Below are positions 23,506 through 32,402 of a DNA stretch of 40,080 nucleotides, piece by piece; within the stretch, counting starts at the first letter, position 1; each line of letters begins with the position of its first letter. The notes below the pieces were generated by a model, which searched no databases, was not told the DNA's origin, and saw only the letters and a list, made by a program, of their open reading frames with translations. Made by a program: the position numbers and the translations under genes. Location of the stretch: positions 1-40,080 of the forward strand of contig JAFWDK010000034.1 of the NCBI GenBank assembly GCA_017513085.1. The letters run 5' to 3'. Source of the stretch: Clostridiales bacterium (GTDB taxonomy: Bacteria > Bacillota > Clostridia > Saccharofermentanales > Saccharofermentanaceae).

Positions 23506-25430
23506 GAAACCTTCACTCCATAGATCGCCGGAGAACGCTGCGCGATGACGATCATATCGTCCACGACGATCGGCGATGCTTCAAAATTACCAAGTTCACC
23601 CTGCTTCAGACCCTGGATCAGACCAATACGGGTACCCGTCTGTCCGTCAACCAGATGTCCTTGTCCCTGGCTGTCAAATACAACGATATAGCCATTGCCC
23701 TGTTCGTCATAAATGTCTACCGGAGAACTCCAGGAATATGTATTCCACTCATATTTCCAAACTTGAGTGCCTGTGGTCTTATCATACGCAACCAGCGCAT
23801 TACCATATGAAACATTTTTCGTCATACAGTAAGAGAAAATAACCAGATTGGACATGGATTTTTTACCGGAAATCGGTGTTCCGAGCATACCACCGTTGAT
23901 ATCATCGCTGGAACTTGTTCCGTTATGCGTATAACAGCTTTGGGAGGTATCCCAGACGCTTTCACCTGTCATTGCGTCAATTTTATAAGTATATGCCGCA
24001 CCCTGGTAATCCAGTGCGCCTTCACTCTGTCTCTGCCAGTCAACTTCTGTTCCGGTGTAAAGATAGATATGTCCGTTCTCTTCTTCCAGAACCGGCGTAA
24101 CATCGGAGTCATCATCCAGTCTTCTGGACCATACAAGCTGAAGCGTATTCAGATCCAGACAGATCAGGTTGCCTGCATTATCCGTGCACCAGCCGTAGTG
24201 ATCATAGATCGCCATCGAGCTCTCTATGCCAAGCTGCTTGCCGGAAACGCCATCAAAAATATAGCGGTAAGCGATCGTCTCCGGAGAAATCGTAAGCACA
24301 CCGGAACGAGGATTAAACTGCGTATTCAGTTTCACGGTATAGATCATACCATTCTCACTCGGGTAGATGAGCGTATCGGATTGTGCGTCAATGATCGGGG
24401 ACGAGTCGCAGGCACCCCATGTGGTTCTATGCGCACGCGGATCCAGACCCGGCTGATACAGCATCTCTTCACCTGTAAGAAGATTATAAATTCGATAACC
24501 GATCTTGCCTCTCTCGCCATTATCGTCGCCTTGTCCTACAAAAAGCATAGGATAGCCGCGAGGATCCACTGCCGGAGTACCCTTAATGGTGGCACCGACA
24601 TTGATCGGTTCTCTTGTTTTCTGTCCATCATCCAAATCAAGGAAATATACATGGCCATCCTGAGAAGCAAGAATGATCTCGGTCAGATTCTGCTTGGTGC
24701 GCTTCTCCGGCACCATATTCATCAGTTGCTGGATCTCGTAATCCCATCTGACTGCCAAAGGCTGACCTGTCCAGCCTGCGCCGACCCAGCTCCAACTGGA
24801 GGAAAGCGGCGTAGACTTCCACTGCATCTCTTTAAATTCCCATGCCAGATGGAAGTGCTCATTCTCAGGTTTGGTAGGATCGATCTGCACGGTTCCCCAG
24901 GAAGCGCAGTTACGGAAATTATTACCACGGAAAGAAAGGATACCCTGCACATCCTGATAGAAAAGAGGATCTCCCATATGGATCTCCGACTGGCGCTGAT
25001 ATCCGCTGAGCTTCTCATCACCCTTATACACGTCCTGGCTTGCGCCACGTGCAGACGGAGTGTAATCCTTATACGGAGCAGCAGGTTGTGCATCTAACTT
25101 AACGGTTGCAGGATACAAAACAGGATTCTGGTTTTTCTCGATGGTGACTTCCGGAAGCGGAGTCGGCGTCGCCACTATGATATCGCTCGGATCGGAACTA
25201 ATGATCTCTCCGCTTTCATTCGTCACAACGGCATTCGAAGAAGTTTGGGAAGAAGCCTTCTCCGCTGAAAGATCATCATCCTTTTTCGAGAATGTAACTA
25301 CGGCAAGTATGATCGTTGAGGCTACGAGCACTAACGTTACAACGAACAGAACATAAATCCCCGTGTTGTTGTTCACGCGGTGTGGTCTGTAGAACTGATT
25401 CTCATAGCGTACGTTTTCCGGTTTTTTCAT
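23502..25430 (-). CDS. Membrane-anchored PQQ-like beta-propeller repeat protein
   Basis: A 642-residue protein with a basic cytoplasmic N-terminus, one transmembrane helix at about 24-47, a Ser/Thr/Pro linker (about 50-105) and a large outside domain. Repeats of the type GxVYFLDLDDGQ, GNLICLDLNTLQLVWSRRL, NALVAYDKTTGTQVWKYEW and GQGHLVDGQTGTRIG are PQQ/YVTN-like propeller blades. There is no sign that it binds PQQ; similar proteins act as scaffolds or binding proteins at the cell surface. AGAGGA lies six bases before the ATG. The stop overlaps the following 155-residue gene. Substrate unknown. Confidence 0.8.
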   Translation of the reverse strand: MKKPENVRYENQFYRPHRVNNNTGIYVLFVVTLVLVASTIILAVVTFSKKDDDLSAEKASSQTSSNAVVTNESGEIISSDPSDIIVATPTPLPEVTIEKNQNPVLYPATVKLDAQPAAPYKDYTPSARGASQDVYKGDEKLSGYQRQSEIHMGDPLFYQDVQGILSFRGNNFRNCASWGTVQIDPTKPENEHFHLAWEFKEMQWKSTPLSSSWSWVGAGWTGQPLAVRWDYEIQQLMNMVPEKRTKQNLTEIILASQDGHVYFLDLDDGQKTREPINVGATIKGTPAVDPRGYPMLFVGQGDDNGERGKIGYRIYNLLTGEEMLYQPGLDPRAHRTTWGACDSSPIIDAQSDTLIYPSENGMIYTVKLNTQFNPRSGVLTISPETIAYRYIFDGVSGKQLGIESSMAIYDHYGWCTDNAGNLICLDLNTLQLVWSRRLDDDSDVTPVLEEENGHIYLYTGTEVDWQRQSEGALDYQGAAYTYKIDAMTGESVWDTSQSCYTHNGTSSSDDINGGMLGTPISGKKSMSNLVIFSYCMTKNVSYGNALVAYDKTTGTQVWKYEWNTYSWSSPVDIYDEQGNGYIVVFDSQGQGHLVDGQTGTRIGLIQGLKQGELGNFEASPIVVDDMIVIAQRSPAIYGVKVS

Positions 25431-25679
25431 AATCCTCTCCGTATTCTACCTTTCATAATTGTATATAGTATCACAAACATTTAGCATTCGATACCTTTAA
25501 CCTGCACAAAAAGTGTGCTAAAGAACAAAAAAAGCAAGAAAAACAAGGTGAAATCTCAATAAATCTCAACATTTCCTCTCGTCTCTCCGTGCTGTTTTTC
25601 CTTTTTCGAACACTTGTATTTTATTCTGCCCATCCCGTAAGCGGCATAACTTTTTAGTCATTTTCATATGGTGTCCGCA
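25431..25679. other. Intergenic region between the flavoprotein and propeller genes
   Basis: 249 bases, AT-rich. On the minus strand TACTAT (about 25473-25468) may be the -10 of the propeller gene, with no good -35. There is a small inverted repeat, GCACA-CTTTT-TGTGC (about 25506-25520). A 33-codon basic reading frame (25667-25566) lacks an RBS and is not called. No clear terminator follows the flavoprotein gene. Confidence 0.4.
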
Positions 25680-26978
25680 TCAGTTTTCCTCGTGCTCCTC
25701 TTTCGCAGCAAGCGCCGCCGAACGGCCTGCCACAAATCCGGTCGACCATGCGCACTGCAGGTTATATCCTCCGGAAGCCCCATCGATATCCATCAACTCC
25801 CCGCAGAAAAACAGTCCCCGCTTGATCCTGGACATCATGGTCTTCGGAATGATCTCTTTGACGCTGACTCCGCCGGAAGTCACATAGGCCACATCCATGG
25901 ACGTTCTCTTCTCAACTTTCCAGGAACTCTCTTTCAGGCGGGAAAGTATCTTCCTTCTTTCTTCTTTCGTCACAGCATTAGCCGCCGCATCCTCTTCCAC
26001 AACAAACTCCGCAACTTTCTCCGCAAGGTGAAAGGTCTCGCACAGCAGGCGCTTCATGTGACGGTTCGGGAATGCCTGCATGGAATGAAGCAGTTTCTCT
26101 TCTGCCATTTCCCGGGACAGATCCGGCAACATATCCACTTTCACGGTCACGTTACCGGAACTATACAGTTCCTCTTCTTTGGGAAGTTTCCGCGAAAGAG
26201 CCATTGCGGCCGGACCGCTTATTCCCTGATGCGTAAAAAGCAATTCTCCTTCCGAGCAAGCAACCTTTTTATTCTCCACCAGAAGACATATGCCAACTGC
26301 AGGAAGCGTCAATCCCGCCGCCAGGGCAGGCATTGCGGATGTTCCGTCTTCTTTCCGCCCGGAAAGAAGGATAGGCGCCAATGCAGGGGCCAGCGGCGTC
26401 ACCGTATGGGTAAGAGACCTGGCAAACCGGTATCCGTCTCCCGTAGAACCTGTAGCAGGAAAGGTTGCCCCGCCCGTTGCCAGGATCAGCGAACGTGAAA
26501 CGAATGTACCGGCCTGACTGTTCACTTCCCACATCTCATCAGAATCCTTCCATCGGATCGAGATCACAGGCGCCTCCGTCAGAAGCACGGCTCCACATTC
26601 CGACAGTGCTTTTACTAAAGCATTCCGAACAGTTTCCGCCTTCTGGCTATCCGGGAAGATTCGTCCGTCCTCCTCTTCGTGGGTAGGCACGCCGAGCGCC
26701 AGAAAAAACTCTCGTGTTTCTTCCGGAGAAAAAGACGAGAATGCACTGGTCAAAAACCGCGCATTCTCGTGATACTTTTCTCTAAAATTGTCCGGGATCC
26801 GGAGATTGGTGATATTACAGCGCCCATGTCCGGTAAGAAGCAGCTTCTTTCCTGCTTCGCTATTCTTTTCCAGTACCAGTACCGATGCCCCTTCTCCAGA
26901 AGCTGTAACTGCTGCCATCAGCCCGGCCGGGCCGGCGCCTGTAACGATCACATCGTAGTACTCACGCGCCATGGACAT
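25680..26978 (-). CDS. BaiN/HI0933-family FAD-dependent oxidoreductase
   Basis: A 432-residue flavoprotein of the NAD(P)/FAD family (HI0933, YhiN, BaiN). The N-terminal Rossmann motif is VTGAGPAGLMAAVTA. The family-specific LLLTGHGRCNITN follows, then LILATGGATFPATGSTGDGY and the C-terminal GGVSVKEI plus FFCGELMDIDGASGGYNLQCAW. BaiN was linked to bile acid 7-dehydroxylation in one gut species, but most members have unknown substrates, so no function is assigned here. GAGG lies seven bases before the ATG. It starts nine bases after the GT-C-like gene and is probably co-transcribed. Confidence 0.88.
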   Translation of the reverse strand: MSMAREYYDVIVTGAGPAGLMAAVTASGEGASVLVLEKNSEAGKKLLLTGHGRCNITNLRIPDNFREKYHENARFLTSAFSSFSPEETREFFLALGVPTHEEEDGRIFPDSQKAETVRNALVKALSECGAVLLTEAPVISIRWKDSDEMWEVNSQAGTFVSRSLILATGGATFPATGSTGDGYRFARSLTHTVTPLAPALAPILLSGRKEDGTSAMPALAAGLTLPAVGICLLVENKKVACSEGELLFTHQGISGPAAMALSRKLPKEEELYSSGNVTVKVDMLPDLSREMAEEKLLHSMQAFPNRHMKRLLCETFHLAEKVAEFVVEEDAAANAVTKEERRKILSRLKESSWKVEKRTSMDVAYVTSGGVSVKEIIPKTMMSRIKRGLFFCGELMDIDGASGGYNLQCAWSTGFVAGRSAALAAKEEHEEN

Positions 26979-26987
26979 ACCGGATCC

Positions 26988-29264
26988 TCATACCTTGTAT
27001 ATGATCATGTTCTGGTCATCGAAACGAACAGCTTCCTTAAGGTTCGCCTCGAAGAAATCCGGATTGTAGAATCCATCAGTCTCTTCCGGACCATAGTAAT
27101 CCGGGCAGCAGATCACATACTTGATATTCATCTCCGCACAGTAACGGCGGAACTCGTCAATATTGTTATTTGCACCACTAAGCAGCCACTGGTAATTGAT
27201 CTGACGGGTCTCGGTATCGTGACCGGCAGACCATGCGAAGTACGGCCATCCATAGTAGACACGACGTCCGGCCAGGAAGAAATCGTTCGTTGACCACATC
27301 GGAGTCAGGAAGATATCGTCCTCGTCGGTATTCTTCTTGACCCAATCCACGATCGGCGCATTTGGATCAAGAGTAATATAGTACTGCTTACCGTTTTCAC
27401 AGCAATTGATGTTTCTGTAGATAAACCATTCGCTGATGCCGGTAGCCGTAAGGCCGAATGTCAGACCGAGGCACACGACTGCGCTTGCGATCTGTACCGG
27501 AATGAAAGTCTTCTTGGAAAGCGCAAATACCCTCTCTGTTTCGGCTTTCTTCTTTTTCTTCTTCGGCTGCGGCAGGCGCTCCTTGATCGGGATCGGCAAT
27601 GCCAGGAGATTGGCAAGGACTCCGGCGATCAGGATATCAAAGAGAATGAAGCTGACCTGGATAAACTTATGGTTTGCCAGAACTTCCAAAGATACCTGAC
27701 AGTAGAATGCGAAGATCAGTGGGAAAGAGAACGGGATCAGAAGAATAGCCCGGTACGGATTCTTGCGCTTGACCAGTTCATAGATCAAAAGCGTGAAGAA
27801 CAATACGCAAGGAATGATCACAGTCAGGTATCCGATCTTATTCAGATAGCTGATGACCTTACCGGAGTAGCTCAGCGCTGTGCCGAATCCGCTCTGGTTC
27901 TTGCCGTTCAGTTCCGGAATGACAAATCCGAAGAAATATTTGAATGTAGCAACATTTCCGGCGCCTCCCGCGAAAAATCTTGCCTGAAGAACAGAAGAAA
28001 CTACAGATACCAGCGCTACGACCGCGTATCCCAGACGGAATTCCGAGAAGATCGCCATACCGAAAAGCACCAGCAACGCAGAGATCAGGCAGGAGCCATG
28101 GAAGAACGGCATCACGGCAGCAACCAGGCTCAAAAGGATTACGGAACCCCAGGGCTTCAGCGGATCATCTTTTCTATGGATCCATGCTTCTCTCGAAGCA
28201 AAGAAACGCTTGCACTTTTCTTTAAAACCTTCCGTCCTTGTCAGATGCAGGAACATTCTCCGGAAATGCGGAAGGAACAGGAAAATGAAGATCACAATGA
28301 TGCCGACACCTACAGCCAGATGGCGCTGGTTGGCATACACGTTAACAGCCCAAAGTCCCCATTCATCACGAAATGTATAGCCGTACCAGGAAGATTGTTC
28401 CGCCAGGAACTTGAATACCGATCCCCAGGACGATCCGGCGTCTCTCAGTTCTCCGACCTGATGGAAAACATTCCAGCCACTTCGGAAAAGCACCAGAAGC
28501 GGAGCAAACAGATATGCCGCACGGCGTCCGGAAAGAAGGACAGCCAGTGTGCCAAGAAGCGTCAGAGTGCTGAGCATACAGAGCAGCGAAGGAATATTGA
28601 TTGCCCAGACAAGCGGAAGTCCCAATGCTTCCATGTTACCTGTCAGGAAATAAAACATGAAGTGATACTGGATATTGTCCCCGGCGAAATGCGGATACTG
28701 GGTCGGGAAATTCGAACCGACACCGAATCCGGAAGTAATAGCGACATGCGGGGAAAAGTCACTAAAGATCGAATAACCGAGACAGATCTTGCCGTCGGAC
28801 ATATGACATGTATAGAAATAAACGAATACCAGCGCGATCAGGACCAGAACAGTAGTCATTGAAAAGAAAATGATCGCTCCCGGACGACGCTGGAACAGGG
28901 AAAGCTTATTGAGATCCACACCTGCTTTGATCTTTCTGTAGTTGCGGATGAAGCAGCGCTGCCAGAAAAGGCAGCCAAGATAGGTAAAGAGGCACATGGC
29001 TAAAATATCCGCTGGAAGGAGTGTCGCGGTATCTGATGGAATGAACGGATACAGGATGTAAGCCAGAATATAGGTAGTGAATGTCATCACCACAAGACCG
29101 ATCAGCGTTCCTGCAGGGAATAAGAACAAAGATGTCGGAACTTTTTCCAGAATGGATTGGTCTGAAGCTACTCCTACATAGAGTCTTCGTATATCCGGGA
29201 TCAGCAACCGGATCAATTGTGTGCCAAAGAAAACGGCAATAATCAAGTACAAAACAGCAAGCAT
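26988..29264 (-). CDS. Large polytopic membrane protein, GT-C glycosyltransferase-like
   Basis: A 758-residue protein with about 12-14 hydrophobic segments and a C-terminal soluble domain of about 150 residues. A long loop after the fourth helix (IFSDFSPHVAITSGFG, then GDNIQYHFMFYF) contains Asp and His residues like the first catalytic loop of GT-C glycosyltransferases. The final part (APIVDWVKKNTDEDDIFLTP, then AGRRVYYGWPYFAW) resembles the end domain of PMT- or DUF2298-like proteins. A Lys-rich loop (PKKKKKKAE) lies near 575. If active it would transfer a lipid-linked sugar outside the cell. Donor and acceptor are unknown, and no certain family match can be made by eye. GGTGGAGG precedes the ATG. 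Confidence 0.65.
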   Translation of the reverse strand: MLAVLYLIIAVFFGTQLIRLLIPDIRRLYVGVASDQSILEKVPTSLFLFPAGTLIGLVVMTFTTYILAYILYPFIPSDTATLLPADILAMCLFTYLGCLFWQRCFIRNYRKIKAGVDLNKLSLFQRRPGAIIFFSMTTVLVLIALVFVYFYTCHMSDGKICLGYSIFSDFSPHVAITSGFGVGSNFPTQYPHFAGDNIQYHFMFYFLTGNMEALGLPLVWAINIPSLLCMLSTLTLLGTLAVLLSGRRAAYLFAPLLVLFRSGWNVFHQVGELRDAGSSWGSVFKFLAEQSSWYGYTFRDEWGLWAVNVYANQRHLAVGVGIIVIFIFLFLPHFRRMFLHLTRTEGFKEKCKRFFASREAWIHRKDDPLKPWGSVILLSLVAAVMPFFHGSCLISALLVLFGMAIFSEFRLGYAVVALVSVVSSVLQARFFAGGAGNVATFKYFFGFVIPELNGKNQSGFGTALSYSGKVISYLNKIGYLTVIIPCVLFFTLLIYELVKRKNPYRAILLIPFSFPLIFAFYCQVSLEVLANHKFIQVSFILFDILIAGVLANLLALPIPIKERLPQPKKKKKKAETERVFALSKKTFIPVQIASAVVCLGLTFGLTATGISEWFIYRNINCCENGKQYYITLDPNAPIVDWVKKNTDEDDIFLTPMWSTNDFFLAGRRVYYGWPYFAWSAGHDTETRQINYQWLLSGANNNIDEFRRYCAEMNIKYVICCPDYYGPEETDGFYNPDFFEANLKEAVRFDDQNMIIYKV

Positions 29265-29384
29265 ATTGCGACCTCCACCTACTTATACCCCAATATCATA
29301 CCATACAACGACTCTGAGTCACATAAAAATCCTACTCTTTCATTACAAATCGCAAAAAAAGCACTGCACTTTCGCGAAATCATG

Positions 29385-29453
29385 TATAATCTTGGGGTAT
29401 GTAAGATCCTGTCGCCGTCTGTTCTTTGGCACGGGATCTGCACGAAACAGATC
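29385..29453 (+). promoter_or_regulatory. Promoter -10 and structured leader of ddl
   Basis: TATAAT (29385-29390) has no clear -35. A transcript from about 29397 has a leader of about 76 bases. In it GATCCTGT (29405-29412) can pair with ACGGGATC (29431-29438), and GATCTG (29435-29440) with CAGATC (29448-29453). The two stems share 29435-29438 and cannot form together. The SD GGAGG (29461-29465) follows. An attenuator or switch is possible but unproven. Confidence 0.45.
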
Positions 29454-29472
29454 ATAAGTTGGAGGCATTCCC

Positions 29473-30519
29473 ATGAAAATAGTAGTTTTAGGCGGTGGCA
29501 TCAGCCCGGAGCGTGACGTTTCTCTTTGTTCTGCAAGTCTCATTTCCAATGCACTTCTTTCCAAAGGACACGAAGTCGCGTTCGTAGATGTATACGAAGG
29601 ACTTTCCGATCCGGATGATCTGGACAGTGCTTTTGCCACAAAAGAATCCGGAAAGCAGTATTCCTACTCGATCCCGGAGACCGAGCCGGATCTGGAGGCT
29701 TTGATCGCTTCTCATGGCGGGCGTCGCGAGCTGGTCGGTCCGGGTGTCCTTGATCTTTGCAAAAAGGCCGATGCCGTTTTTGTCGGATGCCATGGCGGAA
29801 TGGGTGAAAATGGTCGTCTCCAGGCAGTTCTGGACTGCATCGATGTTCCTTACACCGGATCCGGTTATCTGGCCTGCGCACTGGCAATGGACAAGCATTT
29901 GAGCAAAACTCTGATCCGTTATTTCGATATCCCGACAGCTGACTGGGTCATCTTTGATCCGAAAAAAGACGACCTGTCGATGATCCGCGAACAGATCGGT
30001 TTTCCTTGTGTCGTGAAGCCGATCGGTTGTGGAAGCTCCTGCGGCGTTTCCATCGTTCATGACGAAAGCGAGTGGGACGACGCTCTTTCGTATTCTGCCA
30101 AATATGAGAATACCTGTCTGGTGGAAAAAATGATCCATGGCCGCGAGTTCTCCATCGGCGTACTCGACGGAGAGGCTCTTCCGATCATCGAGATCATCCC
30201 GAAAGTCGGGTTCTACGATTACAAGAATAAATATCAGGCGGATGCCACAGAAGAAATCTGTCCGGCGCATCTTTCCGAAGAAAAGACGAAAGAGGCACAG
30301 GCGCTGGCCGTGGCCGTTCACCGCGCACTCGGCTTAGGCAACTACTCCCGCGTCGACTTCATTCTTTCTGAAGAGGATGACAAGTTCTACTGTCTCGAGG
30401 CCAACAATCTTCCCGGCATGACCCCGAACAGTCTCATCCCGCAGGAGGCTCGCGCCAAGGGCATTTCTTACGAAGACCTTTGCGAAAAACTGGTTCTTTC
30501 CGCAAGTAAGAAAGGCTGA
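29473..30519 (+). CDS. ddl: D-alanine--D-alanine ligase
   Basis: A 348-residue ATP-grasp enzyme that joins two D-Ala for peptidoglycan precursors. The N-terminus has GGGISPERDVSLCSA (usual form GGxSxEREVSLxS). CHGGMGENGRLQAVLD and PYTGSGYLACALAMDK follow. The ATP-grasp core includes CVVKPIGCGSSCGVSIV, the omega loop FYDYKNKY, RVDFIL and EANNLPGMTPNSLIP. The Tyr in the omega loop fits a D-Ala-D-Ala rather than D-Ala-D-Lac ligase. GGAGG lies seven bases before the ATG. It is alone on its strand, with a terminator after it. Confidence 0.95.
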   Translation: MKIVVLGGGISPERDVSLCSASLISNALLSKGHEVAFVDVYEGLSDPDDLDSAFATKESGKQYSYSIPETEPDLEALIASHGGRRELVGPGVLDLCKKADAVFVGCHGGMGENGRLQAVLDCIDVPYTGSGYLACALAMDKHLSKTLIRYFDIPTADWVIFDPKKDDLSMIREQIGFPCVVKPIGCGSSCGVSIVHDESEWDDALSYSAKYENTCLVEKMIHGREFSIGVLDGEALPIIEIIPKVGFYDYKNKYQADATEEICPAHLSEEKTKEAQALAVAVHRALGLGNYSRVDFILSEEDDKFYCLEANNLPGMTPNSLIPQEARAKGISYEDLCEKLVLSASKKG

Positions 30520-30538
30520 TCAAGATTCGACATTGGTG

Positions 30539-30571
30539 AAAGGGCGGCATTGTCCGCCCTTTCTTTTTTTT
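30539..30571 (+). terminator. Rho-independent terminator after ddl
   Basis: AAAGGGCGG (30539-30547), loop CATTGT, CCGCCCTTT (30554-30562), then C and eight T residues. A strong, perfect 9-bp stem 20 bases after the ddl stop. Confidence 0.93.
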
Positions 30572-30629
30572 CTGAATCGTAAACATTTCGGGAACAATTC
30601 TTCAAAACCTGAAACAGGCTCATTTCAAG

Positions 30630-30638
30630 TGTTATAAT
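30630..30638 (+). promoter_or_regulatory. Extended -10 promoter of the HD-GYP gene
   Basis: TGT-TATAAT (30630-30638) with CTGAAA 18 bases upstream of the -10. The start point would fall near 30645, which leaves only six bases before the ATG at 30651 and so favours the ATG at 30693. Confidence 0.65.
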
Positions 30639-30692
30639 CGCATTGGTGGTATGATTCGCCAAACGGCTATACAGTATTGGGGTGTCCTGTCT

Positions 30693-32402
30693 ATGCTATT
30701 GTATTATTCAATTTTATTCGTAATTTCCATCTGTTTGACATTTATATACATTTTCATGTGGCACAAACATTTCGATGTCCACATCACTTTGCTTTTCTTT
30801 CTGATTCCCGTCTGCAATTTCGGCTATCTCGCTCTGGCACAGGCCGAGACGTTGCAGGAAGCCATTTTTGCCAATCAGGTCACATATCTCGGCGCATGCT
30901 ATGCCTTATTATTTGTCATGCTGACGATCTTCAGTCTTTGTCACATTCCTCTCAAGAGGATCCACCGGCTCCTCTTCTTCCTTCTCAGCACGATCGTTTT
31001 CGCCTCCACCTTCACGATCGGGAAAAGCTCTTTCTTTTATAAACATATCGCTTTAGGAAAATACTATGGCGCATCCATTCTCACGGATAAGATCTTCGGC
31101 TTCATGCATCATGTATTCTACGGCATGGTCATTCTCTATTTCCTGTTCAGTCTTGCAGCCTTGATCTACAGTTACCGTAAAAGGAAAATAGTCTCCCATA
31201 AGATCATCCATCTTCTTTTCCTGCCTGTCATTGTCTCCATGCTTTCTTTCTTCGGCGGAAGACTCTTCGTCAGACAGATCGAACTGATTCCTATCGCCTA
31301 TGTATTCGCACAGATCATGTACCTCCTGATCGTCTATAATATCGGCCTTTATGATATCAACGATTCAGGCATCGACTCACTTGTCGAAAAGGGCGAGACC
31401 GGTTTTATTTCCTTTGACTTCAAACTCCGTTATCTGGGATCCAATCAGACCGCCGAGAAGTATTTCCCTTTGATAAAAGAACTTGCGATCGATCAGCCGA
31501 TCAACACCTCTCCTCTCCTGGACAGCACTGCCGGAAAGTGGATCAGAGCTTTTCAGCAAGACGCGAAATGCAACTCTTTCCACTATAGAAGCGAGGGAAG
31601 CGAAAATGTCTATCAGGTCGATGTGAACTTCCTTTATGACGGCAGACGCCGTCGCGGATATCAGTTCTTCATTACCGACGATACGTTGGATATCCAGTAT
31701 ATCGATCTCTTGAATAAATTCACGGCCGAACTGGAAAGCGAAGTGCAAGAAAAGACCTCGAACCTGGTCAAGATGCATGACCGACTGATCGTCAGCATGG
31801 CCGCCATGGTTGAAAGCCGCGACAACTCCACAGGCGGTCACATCAAGCGGACCAGTCAAGGCGTGCGTATTCTGATTGAAGAGATGCTGAAAGAAGAAAA
31901 CCCGGTTCTTACGCCTTCTTTCTGCGCAAACGTAATCAAAGCCGCGCCTATGCACGATCTGGGAAAGATTGCCGTTGACGACGCCGTACTCAGGAAGCCG
32001 GGACGTTTTACTCCGGAAGAATTCGAGAAGATGAAGGCGCATGCTCCGGAAGGTGCCAGGATCGTAAATGAGATCCTGAAAGATACCGAGGATACCAAAT
32101 TCCATCAGATCGCCGTAAATGTGGCGCACTATCACCATGAGCGCTGGGACGGAACCGGCTATCCGGAAAAACTTGTCGGCGAAGCGATTCCGCTGGAAGC
32201 CCGCATCATGGCCATCGCCGACGTCTACGATGCATTGGTCAGCAAACGCGTCTATAAAGACAGTATGTCGTTTGAAAAAGCAAACAGCATCATCATGGAA
32301 GGCATGGGCACGCAGTTCGACCCGGGACTTCAGCGCTTCTACGAAGCCGCACGGCCGAAACTGGAAGAATACTATAGCAGCCTAAACGAAAAAGACAGTT
32401 AA
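30693..32402 (+). CDS. HD-GYP domain protein with an N-terminal 7TM sensor (probable c-di-GMP phosphodiesterase)
   Basis: A 569-residue protein. About seven hydrophobic segments fill residues 1-225, like the 7TM module of some histidine kinases. A PAS-like stretch (about 240-330) and a short coiled region (TAELESEVQEKTSNLV) lead to the HD-GYP domain (about 350-560). The metal ligands are all seen: HDLGKI, the His of KAHAPEGA, HHERWDGTGYP and DVYDAL. HD-GYP enzymes linearise cyclic di-GMP, or cGAMP in a few cases. I chose the ATG at 30693 (GGGGTG eight bases upstream) over 30651, which would be almost leaderless. The stop overlaps that of the convergent phosphoesterase gene. Confidence 0.88.
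   Translation: MLLYYSILFVISICLTFIYIFMWHKHFDVHITLLFFLIPVCNFGYLALAQAETLQEAIFANQVTYLGACYALLFVMLTIFSLCHIPLKRIHRLLFFLLSTIVFASTFTIGKSSFFYKHIALGKYYGASILTDKIFGFMHHVFYGMVILYFLFSLAALIYSYRKRKIVSHKIIHLLFLPVIVSMLSFFGGRLFVRQIELIPIAYVFAQIMYLLIVYNIGLYDINDSGIDSLVEKGETGFISFDFKLRYLGSNQTAEKYFPLIKELAIDQPINTSPLLDSTAGKWIRAFQQDAKCNSFHYRSEGSENVYQVDVNFLYDGRRRRGYQFFITDDTLDIQYIDLLNKFTAELESEVQEKTSNLVKMHDRLIVSMAAMVESRDNSTGGHIKRTSQGVRILIEEMLKEENPVLTPSFCANVIKAAPMHDLGKIAVDDAVLRKPGRFTPEEFEKMKAHAPEGARIVNEILKDTEDTKFHQIAVNVAHYHHERWDGTGYPEKLVGEAIPLEARIMAIADVYDALVSKRVYKDSMSFEKANSIIMEGMGTQFDPGLQRFYEAARPKLEEYYSSLNEKDS

Noticed and set aside
23925..25097. 390-codon plus-strand frame
   Set aside because: It is antisense to the PQQ-like propeller gene, has no SD and no family resemblance.
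27669..28862. 397-codon plus-strand frame
   Set aside because: It is antisense to the GT-C-like membrane protein. The product is rich in Gln, Arg and Glu, as expected from the reverse of hydrophobic codons.
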